DNA from: Halobacillus andaensis
GTDB lineage: Bacteria; Bacillota; Bacilli; Bacillales; Halobacillaceae
DNA: 64,000 nucleotides
Assembly (NCBI RefSeq): GCF_014636475.1
Contig: NZ_BMEL01000004.1
Location: 310,001 to 374,000 of the forward strand
Direction: 5' to 3'
Shown here: piece after piece, positions 27,573-35,855 of the stretch
Position numbering within the stretch: position 1 is the stretch's first letter
Layout: every line of letters begins with the position of its first letter
Translations under genes and position numbers: made by a program
The notes under the pieces: generated by a model
Told to the model about the DNA's origin: nothing
The model's input: only the letters and a program-made list of their open reading frames with translations
Databases searched by the model: none

Positions 27573-28031
27573 GTGTTAACGATAAAAATGTTAAAACCTT
27601 ATTATGTGAAAGAAGATAAACGCTTCATTCGTGTTGTTTTAGCCTACCAGTATTTCTCCTTATTTATTGATGATGAATTGTATCAGTTTATCCCTATGGA
27701 GTCTCGAGAAATTATTATTGATCGAAAAAGTAAGCGCGTTCATAATGTGTTTGATATCTTTGTCTTTCAAAGAGGCAAACGAATAGTCTATGTATCCGTA
27801 GCTGATTTATTAAAGCTTCCTGAGTTCTTAACCCACCTGAATTCCATCACTTTTCCTTATGAGGCGGATAATATTGACAAACCGAAAGATCCAGCAATAA
27901 GTCAGGTAGAGAATATAATTGCAGATATGGAAAAAGAGAACTTAAGGCGTCTTATTAATATAGCTATCGATCGCTCGGATAAGAAAGCGTTTACTGAATT
28001 ATCGGATGTATGGAATGAAGAATATTGCTAA
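27573..28031 (+). CDS. IDEAL-domain protein
   Basis: A 152-residue protein starting with GTG after GGGGTGG. Residues about 1-95 are beta-rich (LKPYYVKEDKRFIRVVLAYQ...). The C-terminal 35 residues (MEKENLRRLINIAIDRSDKK, AFTELSDVWNEEYC) match the IDEAL domain, a short helical module found in YpiB and several other Bacillus proteins, whose role is not well understood. Repeat copy C follows its stop at once. Confidence 0.7.
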   Translation: MLTIKMLKPYYVKEDKRFIRVVLAYQYFSLFIDDELYQFIPMESREIIIDRKSKRVHNVFDIFVFQRGKRIVYVSVADLLKLPEFLTHLNSITFPYEADNIDKPKDPAISQVENIIADMEKENLRRLINIAIDRSDKKAFTELSDVWNEEYC

Positions 28032-28287
28032 CAGGATGCGGCAAAACTGAATAAAGCTTAAATAATCCGAACGATTCTATTGAAATCAGTTCGGATTATT
28101 TATGTTAAATCGGCGCTGGGTACCAGGTACCGACTTCACTCTTTTACAGATTTTCGGAACCTGGTACCCTTATGCTCCCTCGCTGAAATAGAGCTGCTCC
28201 ACTTTTGCGGTATTTTGACTACCCTCATGATCTGCATTTATATGAATGTTCGTTTTTTGACATCATTACTTTACTTATGTCCCGGCC
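28031..28287 (-). repeat. Interspersed repeat, copy C
   Basis: About 257 bp in the opposite orientation to copy B. Its left end carries the hairpin AAATAATCCGAAC/GTTCGGATTATTT (28060-28072, 28089-28101). Compared with B it lacks 15 bases inside the nested element and about 65 bases of the GAAGCTGAGG...GGAGCGATGG segment. It may also terminate the IDEAL-domain gene. The remaining stretch to 28448 contains a SinR-box-like site and AT-rich promoter-like sequence. Confidence 0.85.
28118..28169 (-). repeat. Nested inverted-repeat element, copy 3 (52-bp deletion form)
   Basis: Ends GGGTACCAGGTACCG and CGGAACCTGGTACCC. Relative to the 67-bp copies, GCCAAGTGTGAATTT next to one arm is missing, exactly 15 bases; the rest is nearly identical. 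Confidence 0.8.
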
Positions 28288-28319
28288 TTTATATTTATAA
28301 GTGTTACTTCAAATATTTT

Positions 28320-28326
28320 GTTCTCT
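28320..28326 (+). promoter_or_regulatory. SinR-box-like site upstream of the SinR-like gene
   Basis: GTTCTCT matches the SinR operator consensus GTTCTYT; an inverted AAGAACG lies near 28395. The motif is short, so it is only suggestive, but it stands 123 bases ahead of a SinR-like gene. Confidence 0.35.
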
Positions 28327-28448
28327 ATTAAGAAAAAACAGCTTCCATTTCATATTATAATCCGCTATAATAAAAATATAATTCTATATTAAGAACGATC
28401 ATTCGCTAAATTAGAAACCTTTAGTGATAAATGAAGGGAGGAAATTCG

Positions 28449-28673
28449 ATGGATTCTATTGGAGAACGTATAAGGGTACTTCGTTTAGGCAAGGGATTAT
28501 CAGTTAACCAATTTGCAAACCTTTCGGGAGTATCGAAGTCATATATTAGCAATATTGAAAGGGGCGTTCAAAAAAACCCTTCTTTAAGTGTAATGAGAAA
28601 GTTAGCCACTACGTTAGATGTCCCACTTGAAGATTTACTGTCACACGTTAACGAACAGCGTAAAGCAAAATAA
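28449..28673 (+). CDS. SinR-like XRE-family HTH protein (DNA-binding domain only)
   Basis: A 74-residue protein made only of the helix-turn-helix: IGERIRVLRLGKGLSVNQFA, SGVSKSYISNIERGVQKNPS, then a helix ending DVPLEDLLSHVNEQRKAK. It closely follows the N-terminal domain of SinR, the biofilm master repressor, but stops where SinR has its SinI-binding, oligomerising C-terminal domain. GGGAGG precedes the ATG at 28449. Seventeen bases on is a broken SinI-like frame. It may bind DNA weakly, form heteromers, or be a relic. Confidence 0.8.
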   Translation: MDSIGERIRVLRLGKGLSVNQFANLSGVSKSYISNIERGVQKNPSLSVMRKLATTLDVPLEDLLSHVNEQRKAK

Positions 28674-28689
28674 TATAGTGGAAGGGGAC

Positions 28690-28895
28690 ATGAATCACGC
28701 ATAAGGCTTTAGATAGAGAATGGATTGTATTATTAAACGAAGCTAAACGACTGGGGCTCGCACCTGAAGACATTCGCACGTTTCTGCAAGAAAAGATTTA
28801 TTGTCTATACCTATCAAAATGGCGTTCCTTCTTATAATTTATTGCATACCTATCGTTTTGATAATGAAGCTTACACTCAAAAGGTAGGAAGTTGA
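28690..28895 (+). pseudogene. Frameshifted SinI-like gene
   Basis: AAGGGG and an ATG at 28690 are in place, but the frame stops after four codons. One frame over, KALDREWIVLLNEAKRLGL then APEDIRTFLQEK matches SinI (pattern LDxEWVxLMxEAKxxxIxxEEIRxFL). One further frame over, VYTYQNGVPSYNLLHTYRF runs to a stop at 28893. Two small same-direction shifts would restore one protein of about 68 residues. It follows the SinR-like gene as sinI would in a Sin locus. No transcript signal is evident between 28896 and about 29030. Confidence 0.6.
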
Positions 28896-29106
28896 GTAAT
28901 TTTTAATGGGGAAGATTATTCGGTTTCCTGGAAGAGTTGTCATGATACTGAATTTTAGACCTTACAAACATATTCGAGTTATTTTTACAATATCTTTACT
29001 TCAAAGGAATTAAATAATTGATAAATTGTTAAAAAAATCTGATAAAATTACAAAACAATTATTATAATAGACGATATAATAGGCGTAGTTATATAGGGAT
29101 AGGGCA

Positions 29107-29140
29107 GGGGGCTTACATACTAAAAATAGTAGAAGCTTCC
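29107..29140 (+). promoter_or_regulatory. Leader hairpin upstream of the intact SinI-like gene
   Basis: GGGGGCTT (29107-29114) pairs with AAGCTTCC (29133-29140), allowing two G-U pairs, and TACTA pairs with TAGTA around an AAAA loop. It ends 11 bases before GGGGAGG. Upstream, TATAAT-like sequences near 29067 and 29080 may be promoters. No known riboswitch pattern fits. Confidence 0.45.
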
Positions 29141-29165
29141 GTAATTTGAACGGGGAGGTTCATCT

Positions 29166-29294
29166 ATGATGAAGGCGATTCCTGATGTGAAAACGTTAGA
29201 TGCAGAGTGGGTAAGATTGGTGAAAGAAGCAAGAGATATGGGGCTATCAATTGAGGAAGTAAGAGAATTTATTAGAAAAACGAGTTTTCATTAA
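29166..29294 (+). CDS. SinI-like antirepressor, intact copy
   Basis: A 42-residue protein. After a short lead it reads LDAEWVRLVKEARDMGLSIE and EVREFIRKTSFH, the whole SinI interaction module (two helices that pair with the SinR C-terminal domain). GGGGAGG lies seven bases before the ATG; a second ATG follows at once. A strong terminator follows. It is about 490 bases beyond the SinR-like gene, which lacks the SinI-binding domain, so its partner is probably encoded elsewhere. Confidence 0.78.
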   Translation: MMKAIPDVKTLDAEWVRLVKEARDMGLSIEEVREFIRKTSFH

Positions 29295-29327
29295 ATAACA
29301 TCAGCTGATGGCTGATGTTATTTTTTT
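29294..29327 (+). terminator. Terminator of the SinI-like gene
   Basis: AATAACATCAGC pairs with GCTGATGTTATT around a 5-nt loop, followed by seven T. Confidence 0.88.
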
Positions 29328-29365
29328 GTAATTCCGTTATAGTAGAGGAAAGGGAGGGTTTCAAA

Positions 29366-30589
29366 GTGAACTCAGGTCATTTTGAATTATTCGATTTACT
29401 TAAAGATTGTTCCAATTCTTTTCAAACGCCTATCCTAGTTTTTAATAATAATGAAAAGCTGATTCGTCACTTTCCCGATCAATTTCATCGTCCGCCAAAA
29501 ATCTTTCATAAAGAACTTTATCAGCGCTTAAGAGAAAGCAAGAGTAAACCCTTTCAGCTGCAATTATTTTCAGATATATATTATCAATACTTCTTTTTTT
29601 ACCCCATTAAAAACCATGCAGGCGATTTTACATACATCGGAATTGGTCCTTATCTCATGCAAGAAATAGGAAAATTTCAAGTGCGAAAAATGCTAGTTTT
29701 ATATGGGATGGACTTTTCTTATGAAGGGGAAACCGTTGAATACTTCAGTAAACTACCAGTTATTGATATGAAAAAATTAGAATCTGTTGAACGTCTGCTA
29801 AACTCTTTATTGCCAGGAAAAACAGAAAGTCGCTCCATAGGGCAGATTCCTACTGAAGAATGGGAGGATTACCGAGAATTTAAAAGCAACCATTTAAATG
29901 CAAAGTTTTCTCGCCACCTCCTTGAACTGAATGAGAACTTCAACCGTTATTTTAAGCAAGGGGATGGAAGAGCTCTTAAAGAATATCAAAAATTACGTCG
30001 ATCCTCGCTTTTTCCATTAGGTAATGGAGATGAACTACGGTCTGCGAAAAACAATATTATTACGTTAATCTCAAAGTTAACTAGAATTGCGATTGAAGAA
30101 GGAATTGCAAAAGGGGAAGCCTTCTCTTTACATGATTTCTATATTAATTACCTGGAATCAAAAGAAGATACAGACGAGCTCGCACTTTTAGAGCTAACCA
30201 TTGTACAAGCTTATTTAAATGTGATGAAGCAAAGGACGCAAAATAGCCTCGTCTCCCCCCTAGTTCATCGAGCGAAAAACTATATCTATCAGAATTTGAC
30301 GGAAGAGATTAATTTAAAAATTATTGCTGAAGAACTGCATGTCAACCCTAATTACTTGTCCAGTATTTTTAATAAAGATACCGGTGTTTCTATTACAACG
30401 TATATTAATGATCAGCGGGTGAAGGAAGCGAAAGAACTTTTAACAAATACTCAATATTCTCTTATGGAAATCAGTATATTATTGGGCTATAACAGTCAAA
30501 GCTATTTTACTCGTGTATTTAAAAAACATGAAGGAATGAGTCCTAAAGATTTTCGCCAGAAATTGCAATCTGCTCATTTACCATATTGA
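29366..30589 (+). CDS. AraC-family transcriptional regulator with large N-terminal sensor region
   Basis: About 407 residues. The C-terminal 100 residues are a double AraC helix-turn-helix (LKIIAEELHVNPNYLSSIFN, EISILLGYNSQSYFTRVFKK, then MSPKDFR). The first 300 residues have no signature I know; they begin with a PAS-like stretch. A GTG at 29366 after GGGAGGG is the likely start; longer frames lie inside the upstream terminator. The target is unknown, but it borders SinI-like and envelope genes. Confidence 0.82.
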   Translation: MNSGHFELFDLLKDCSNSFQTPILVFNNNEKLIRHFPDQFHRPPKIFHKELYQRLRESKSKPFQLQLFSDIYYQYFFFYPIKNHAGDFTYIGIGPYLMQEIGKFQVRKMLVLYGMDFSYEGETVEYFSKLPVIDMKKLESVERLLNSLLPGKTESRSIGQIPTEEWEDYREFKSNHLNAKFSRHLLELNENFNRYFKQGDGRALKEYQKLRRSSLFPLGNGDELRSAKNNIITLISKLTRIAIEEGIAKGEAFSLHDFYINYLESKEDTDELALLELTIVQAYLNVMKQRTQNSLVSPLVHRAKNYIYQNLTEEINLKIIAEELHVNPNYLSSIFNKDTGVSITTYINDQRVKEAKELLTNTQYSLMEISILLGYNSQSYFTRVFKKHEGMSPKDFRQKLQSAHLPY

Positions 30590-30681
30590 CTTAAAGATTT
30601 TTTGATTTTTTAGAAAAAATATGTAATACTACTACGAATTATGTTAAAATAAAACAATATTTAAATGTTATGAGGATCGAT

Positions 30682-31185
30682 ATGAAAAAGTTCGGCTATT
30701 GGATTCCTTCTCTATTATGGATGGGAATGATCTATTACTCTTCTTCAACACCATATGAAGAGCAAGATGTGAAACCTCTATTAGGAAGCTGGTTTAATCT
30801 CTCCTGGTTATCCCCTTTCTTAGATGGAATTACCTTTACATACAACAATCAAGAAGTTAGTGTCTCAGCACAAGGTGTAGAGGGGTTTATCGAGTTTTTT
30901 ATTAGAAAAGGCGCTCACATTGGCGTATTTTTTATTTTAACTCTACTACTCTATTTCGGCTTGCGTCACTCCTTTCATAGAAGAAAGAGATTGCTTTCTA
31001 CAGCCTGGTTATTAACTGTCTCTTATGCTGTATTTGATGAACTTCATCAAGGTCTGACACCAAACCGAACACCTTACGTCGGAGATGTTCTATTAGATGC
31101 TTTGGGTGGAAGTATGGCAATTTTAGTCATTTTTTTGTGTGGAAAAATGGGGTACCGACGAAAAAAGAAGTTTAATCTCGAATGA
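30682..31185 (+). CDS. VanZ-like family membrane protein
   Basis: A protein of about 167 residues with four membrane segments. FFIRKGAHIGVFFILTLLL and FDELHQGLTPNRTPYVGDVL, followed by DALGG, are the VanZ family core. In Enterococcus VanZ lowers teicoplanin susceptibility; other members are uncharacterised envelope proteins. The ATG at 30682 is preferred, as GAGGA lies ahead of it inside the frame starting at 30670. A 39-residue gene follows. Confidence 0.82.
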   Translation: MKKFGYWIPSLLWMGMIYYSSSTPYEEQDVKPLLGSWFNLSWLSPFLDGITFTYNNQEVSVSAQGVEGFIEFFIRKGAHIGVFFILTLLLYFGLRHSFHRRKRLLSTAWLLTVSYAVFDELHQGLTPNRTPYVGDVLLDALGGSMAILVIFLCGKMGYRRKKKFNLE

Positions 31186-31230
31186 TTAAGGAATATAGGG
31201 TTATAACAGAAAATAGAAAAGGTGTGGGCA

Positions 31231-31350
31231 ATGACAAAATCAGAAGAATTGAAAGAACTTTTGCAATCGATCATTCAACAAACGGAGAATTCAGAATTAG
31301 CATCTTCTCAAGATGTGATTAACCGAATCATCCAACAACTTCAAACATAA
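31231..31350 (+). CDS. Very small helical protein, unknown function
   Basis: A 39-residue frame, MTKSEELKELLQSIIQQTEN then SELASSQDVINRIIQQLQT, with AAAAGGTG ahead and a strong terminator behind. The regular hydrophobic spacing suggests two amphipathic helices, as in small regulatory or protein-binding peptides. Probably co-transcribed with the VanZ-like gene. Confidence 0.55.
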   Translation: MTKSEELKELLQSIIQQTENSELASSQDVINRIIQQLQT

Positions 31351-31356
31351 TCAGTA

Positions 31357-31381
31357 AGAGCAGAAAAACTGCTCTTTTTTT
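31357..31381 (+). terminator. Terminator after the 39-residue gene
   Basis: AGAGCAG (31357-31363), loop AAAAA, CTGCTCT (31369-31375), then seven T. Confidence 0.88.
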
Positions 31382-31467
31382 ACATCCATTTCTCCTCGTA
31401 AACGCTTTAATGTGATATAATTTATTTCCATACATAGTTAAAATTCTTATAGAAAAGGGATGATCAT

Positions 31468-33183
31468 ATGAGCTGGTACCAGGAATTTGAACGCTGGAAT
31501 ACTTTCACGTCTTTAGACCCGACTCTTAGAAAAGAGCTTGAACTTTTGCAACAAGATGAGCAGTCACTAGAGGACGCTTATTACAAAAATTTAGAGTTTG
31601 GAACGGGTGGTATGCGCGGGAAACTCGGACCTGGAACAAACCGTATGAACATCTACACCATTAGACGAGCGGCTGAGGGTCTTGCTTCTTATGTAGAAAG
31701 TCTTTCAGGGCAATCTAAAGGTGTCGTTATTGCGTACGATTCAAGGTATATGTCAAAAGAGTTTTCTGTGGAAGCCGCAAAAGTGTTAGGCCGCCACGGC
31801 ATTCTAACCTACGTTTTCTCTTCTTTAAGACCAACTCCTGAACTTTCATTTGCTGTACGTCATTTAGGAGCAACAGCTGGAGTAGTGGTGACCGCAAGCC
31901 ATAATCCACCTCAATATAACGGCTTTAAAGCATATAACGCAGATGGCGGACAGCTGCCTTTAGAAGAAGCAGCTACAGTTATCGACATGGTGAATCAAGT
32001 TGAAAACGAACTGGAAGTTGAAGTCGGTGACCAAGCAGAGTTAGAAGCCTCGGGTCTTTTGAAATGGATCGATAGCGAAGTCGATCAGACTTACCTCGAA
32101 AAATTAAAAGAAGTAAATGTGAATCCTGAATTATCTCAATTTGCCAGTGATTTAAGTGTCGTTTTTACACCGCTTCACGGTACAGCTCAGATGCTTGTTG
32201 AAAAAGGACTTCAACAAATGGGCATTACCAATCTTCATACAGTAGAAGAGCAAGCGATCCCAGATCCAGAATTCAGTACGGTTGCTTCCCCTAATCCAGA
32301 GGAACATCAAGCATTTGAACTTGCTATTGAAAAAGGGAAACAGCTTGGATCAGACGTATTAATTGCAACAGATCCAGATGCAGACCGTTTAGGCATCGCC
32401 GTTCCTAATACTACTGGGGACTACCAGGTACTCACTGGTAATCAAACAGGTGCCCTATTGCTTGATTATCTCCTATCACAGTCTGAGCATGTCCCTGAAA
32501 ATGGAATTGTCATTAAAACCATTGTGACTTCTGAGTTTGGGCGTGTTATCGCTGATCATTACGGAGTAAGCAGCCTTGATACGTTAACTGGATTTAAATT
32601 TATCGGCGAAAAGATAAAAGAATATGAAGAAACGAAAGAGCATACTTTCCTTTTCGGCTATGAAGAAAGCTATGGCTATCTTGTAAAAGACTTCGCACGC
32701 GATAAAGATGCAGTTCAAGCTACGGTATTAGCTGCTGAAGTAGCTGCGTATTGGAAGTCTAAAGGTAAAACGTTACTAGAAGCTTTAGAAGATCTCTATA
32801 AAAAACATGGGTATTTCCTCGAGGACCTTCAATCATTAACGATGGAAGGAAAGACAGGATCTGAAAAAATCGAGAAGATCATGAATGACTTTAGACAAAA
32901 TCCTCTTTCGAAAGCGGGAGGACTTGAGGTTATTGCGGTGGAAGATTACACAACATCACAACGAAAGAAAAAGGATGGAACACTTGAAACAATTCAGCTG
33001 CCAAAAGCTAACGTGTTAAAATTTATTCTTGAAAATGACAGTTGGTTCTGCCTTCGTCCATCCGGTACAGAACCTAAGATTAAATTCTATTACGGTGTAA
33101 AAACGAACTCCGGTGAAGAAAGTCGCAGGCTGCTTGATTCAGTTAAACAGTCAGTGAACGAACAAATTAATGAAAGTGTTTAA
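31468..33183 (+). CDS. pgcA: Alpha-phosphoglucomutase
   Basis: A 571-residue phosphohexomutase that converts glucose-6-P and glucose-1-P. TASHNPPQYNGFKAY holds the phosphoserine (about Ser144), ATDPDADRLGIA the metal-binding loop, and RPSGTEPKIKFYYG the phosphate-binding loop. Length and order fit Bacillus PgcA. It supplies glucose-1-P for UDP-glucose, used for glycolipid anchors, teichoic acid glucosylation and exopolysaccharides, and connects to galE earlier in the window. It has its own terminator. Confidence 0.93.
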   Translation: MSWYQEFERWNTFTSLDPTLRKELELLQQDEQSLEDAYYKNLEFGTGGMRGKLGPGTNRMNIYTIRRAAEGLASYVESLSGQSKGVVIAYDSRYMSKEFSVEAAKVLGRHGILTYVFSSLRPTPELSFAVRHLGATAGVVVTASHNPPQYNGFKAYNADGGQLPLEEAATVIDMVNQVENELEVEVGDQAELEASGLLKWIDSEVDQTYLEKLKEVNVNPELSQFASDLSVVFTPLHGTAQMLVEKGLQQMGITNLHTVEEQAIPDPEFSTVASPNPEEHQAFELAIEKGKQLGSDVLIATDPDADRLGIAVPNTTGDYQVLTGNQTGALLLDYLLSQSEHVPENGIVIKTIVTSEFGRVIADHYGVSSLDTLTGFKFIGEKIKEYEETKEHTFLFGYEESYGYLVKDFARDKDAVQATVLAAEVAAYWKSKGKTLLEALEDLYKKHGYFLEDLQSLTMEGKTGSEKIEKIMNDFRQNPLSKAGGLEVIAVEDYTTSQRKKKDGTLETIQLPKANVLKFILENDSWFCLRPSGTEPKIKFYYGVKTNSGEESRRLLDSVKQSVNEQINESV

Positions 33184-33186
33184 AAG

Positions 33187-33212
33187 GTCCCGGTTTCCGG
33201 GACTTCTTTTTT
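33187..33212 (+). terminator. Terminator of pgcA
   Basis: GTCCCGG, loop TTT, CCGGGAC, then TTCTTTTTT. Confidence 0.88.
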
Positions 33213-33334
33213 GCTCAATTTTAATAGAAATCCTCAAAATTGTGGAGATGCAGAGAATCAAGTGATTACGTGTGATATAATGGTACACGGATGAATTTTA
33301 AGGGGTTTCCCTTGTGGATTAAGCGAGGATTATT

Positions 33335-34438
33335 ATGAATATATATATAGATATAGCCATAGCGCTGTTGTTATCTATGGCTGTAAGTTATTTACTAGTT
33401 TTTCCTGTCATTAAACTAGCAAGAAAATGGCGGATGATGGATCACCCGGAAGCACGAAAAATACATGCTGTCATTACGCCGCGTATGGGCGGGCTTGCCA
33501 TATTTGGCGGCGTTGCAGCGGGGATGCTCTATATTAGACCTGAGATTCAATATTGGACAGCTATCAGTATAGGTGCTGTCATCATAGTTTTGACGGGCTT
33601 ATTAGATGACCGTTATCAAATTAAACCTTTAATGAAATTAGGTGGCCAAGTTCTAGCCGCCTCTGTACTTATATTTTCAGGGTTACAGGTGGATATTTTG
33701 ACGATCCCTTTTATCGGTATGATTCCGTTGAGTGACCCTATTAGCATTGTACTCTCATTCTTTTGGATTATAGGCATTACCAATGCGATTAATTTAATCG
33801 ACGGACTGGATGGACTAGCTACAGGTGTAACAACTATCTCACTTATTAGTATCTCCATAATGGCTCTTGCTCTAGAGCCTCAGATTGTGATTGTTTACAT
33901 TTGTGTTGTCTTAATAGGGAGCAATATAGGCTTTCTATTCCATAACTTCTATCCGGCTAAGATTTATATGGGAGATTCAGGTTCTCTGTTTCTAGGTTAT
34001 TCAATGGCTGTTATCTCTATGGTGGGTTTATTCAAAAATGTAACGCTTTTCAGTTTTATTATCCCTATTATAGTTTTAGCCATCCCTCTTTTTGATACGC
34101 TTTTTTCTATCTTAAGGCGGTTTTTAAATAATCAAAAAATCATGATGCCAGATAATAAGCATATTCATTATCAAATCTTGGCGGCTGGTTTTAGTCATAG
34201 GGCTACTGTGCTTATTATTTATGCATTTAGTGCATTATTTGGGCTCCTGGCCATTTTATTTTCCCTTACGTCATTTGGAATATCTTTAGGAATTACATTC
34301 TTCCTCCTCTTTTTGCTGCATCTATTTGCTGAGATGACAGGGGTCGTTCAAAAGGGAAAACGTCCGGTTATTGATCTATTGCAAAAAATATTCTGGAGAA
34401 AGAAAACGAAAAGCAACCAAAAGCAAGAAGGAGATTGA
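33335..34438 (+). CDS. tagO: Undecaprenyl-phosphate GlcNAc-1-P transferase (TagO/WecA type), copy 1
   Basis: A 367-residue polytopic membrane enzyme with about eleven segments. DHPEARKIHAVITPRMGGLA, LDDRYQIKP, NAINLIDGLDGLA and FYPAKIYMGDSGSLFLG are the conserved cytoplasmic loops of the MraY/WecA family, including the metal-binding DDR. It links GlcNAc-1-P to undecaprenyl phosphate, the first step of wall teichoic acid synthesis. A secreted propeller protein follows eight bases after its stop. A second homologue lies at 56410. Which one serves teichoic acid is not decided. Confidence 0.88.
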   Translation: MNIYIDIAIALLLSMAVSYLLVFPVIKLARKWRMMDHPEARKIHAVITPRMGGLAIFGGVAAGMLYIRPEIQYWTAISIGAVIIVLTGLLDDRYQIKPLMKLGGQVLAASVLIFSGLQVDILTIPFIGMIPLSDPISIVLSFFWIIGITNAINLIDGLDGLATGVTTISLISISIMALALEPQIVIVYICVVLIGSNIGFLFHNFYPAKIYMGDSGSLFLGYSMAVISMVGLFKNVTLFSFIIPIIVLAIPLFDTLFSILRRFLNNQKIMMPDNKHIHYQILAAGFSHRATVLIIYAFSALFGLLAILFSLTSFGISLGITFFLLFLLHLFAEMTGVVQKGKRPVIDLLQKIFWRKKTKSNQKQEGD

Positions 34439-34445
34439 TGAGTTT

Positions 34446-35831
34446 ATGAGAGTGTCTATACTCATTCTCAGTTTAATTGTTACTTTTTTTATCGTCCCTA
34501 AGATTAGTTCTGCAGAATTAGGGCCAACTGAATGGGAACAATATCGTCTTTATCCAGACAAGAATGCTGTTTATACAAATGAGGAAGTTGAACCCTTGAA
34601 GCCGAAAGTATTTGAAACGAATGATGAAATCAGGGCTACTCCGGTGGTAATCGATAATAGAATGTTCGTAGGGAATCATAATAGCGGAGATTTGTTTGCT
34701 TTTGATTTAAATAGTGGAGAAAAACTGTGGGAAAATGAGGCTCCTAATTGGATTCACTCAGAAATGATTTTTCAAGATGGCCAGCTATATGTGGGCTATG
34801 GGAATCGTTTCTTTCAAGATAACGGCATTCGGGGTACTGAAGAAAGTGGAGTGCTCTCGCTGGATGCTGAATCAGGAGAAATAGTATGGCAGTATGAAAC
34901 CGAAGGGGAAGTCATGCCTACTCCAGTATACGAGAATGGTTCCGTTTATGCTGTCACAGGTGATCGTTATTTGTATAGTCTTGATCAAACCAGTGGTGAA
35001 TTGAATGATCAAACTTCTATTGGATCAGTAGTCAGTATGTCTGCTCCTAACAAGACGGACAATACGTTGTATTTCGGAGGAAGCGGTCCTGAACCATTTG
35101 AATTCACTGCTTTTGATATAGATAGCGGAGAAATAAAGTGGCAAACGGAATTTCCTTCTGTATTTGCGGGATTAGATGACGTGCCAGCAGCTTCTGCTGA
35201 TGGAATAATCGTAACTACAGCTTTACAAGGGGACGCTGAAGAGCCTGAACATATGATATATGCTATGGATCAAGAGACAGGTGAGGTCCTATGGGAAGAT
35301 TCTTTAGGTAAAGGTGATTTCGTAAAGAATAATAAATCAGGTGCTCCAATTATTTATAACGGCAGCATCTATGTGGGCAGTCCAATTACGAAAAAAATGT
35401 ACGCCTATGATTTAAAATCAGGTGAAAAACAGTGGGAGTATGAGGACGAAGTGATGAAAGCTCCACCTGTTGCTAAGGATGATGTTGTTTATTTTGCTAA
35501 TACAAAAGGGCTTGTGCAAGCTTTAGATGCTGAGAGCGGTGAAAAACAAGGTGAGATAGAGCTTGGCGGTACACTGGCACCCTCAGGTCCTATTATCATG
35601 AACGATACATTAATGATCGGTAGCCAGGACTCCCGAGTTTACGCTGTACCGACTGAAGATATACTTGATGAAGAGATAGAAACGTTTGCTAGTTTAGTAG
35701 ATAGTGAAACAGACGGACCCAACGATGAATCATCTAATCAGATGATGTATATATTGGCCGGTGGTCTATTTTTTATCGTACTGCTGGGCATCCTATTAAA
35801 AACTAAATTTAAAAAAGAAAGAACCCAGTGA
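34446..35831 (+). CDS. Exported PQQ-like beta-propeller protein, C-terminally membrane-anchored
   Basis: About 461 residues: signal peptide (MRVSILILSLIVTFFIVPKI...), a run of about seven 40-50-residue blades with the repeated pattern AFDLNSGEKLWE / SLDAESGEIVWQYE / AMDQETGEVLWE, and a C-terminal membrane helix (MYILAGGLFFIVLLGILL) with a basic end. The fold is the PQQ/BamB-type propeller; no catalytic residues are apparent, so it is likely an extracellular scaffold. AAGGAGA lies 11 bases before the ATG, overlapping the end of the TagO gene, so coupling is likely. Confidence 0.8.
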   Translation: MRVSILILSLIVTFFIVPKISSAELGPTEWEQYRLYPDKNAVYTNEEVEPLKPKVFETNDEIRATPVVIDNRMFVGNHNSGDLFAFDLNSGEKLWENEAPNWIHSEMIFQDGQLYVGYGNRFFQDNGIRGTEESGVLSLDAESGEIVWQYETEGEVMPTPVYENGSVYAVTGDRYLYSLDQTSGELNDQTSIGSVVSMSAPNKTDNTLYFGGSGPEPFEFTAFDIDSGEIKWQTEFPSVFAGLDDVPAASADGIIVTTALQGDAEEPEHMIYAMDQETGEVLWEDSLGKGDFVKNNKSGAPIIYNGSIYVGSPITKKMYAYDLKSGEKQWEYEDEVMKAPPVAKDDVVYFANTKGLVQALDAESGEKQGEIELGGTLAPSGPIIMNDTLMIGSQDSRVYAVPTEDILDEEIETFASLVDSETDGPNDESSNQMMYILAGGLFFIVLLGILLKTKFKKERTQ

Positions 35832-35855
35832 GCTTAGGGCATCACTGGGTTACTT
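35822..35855. terminator. Bidirectional terminator between the propeller gene and tagB
   Basis: AACCCAGTGA (35822-35831) pairs with TCACTGGGTT (35842-35851). It contains the propeller stop codon and reaches the end of the convergent tagB. Confidence 0.75.

Noticed and set aside
28080-28331. 83-codon plus-strand frame in repeat copy C
   Set aside because: Its C-terminal part (ILTTLMI, NVRF, SLLYLCP) recurs in the frame at 61656-62012, because both are translations of the same repeat. No ribosome site; not a gene.
29107-29160. Second c-di-GMP riboswitch upstream of the 42-residue SinI-like gene
   Set aside because: The GGCAAAC and GACGCAAA segments are absent; only a simple long hairpin is seen.
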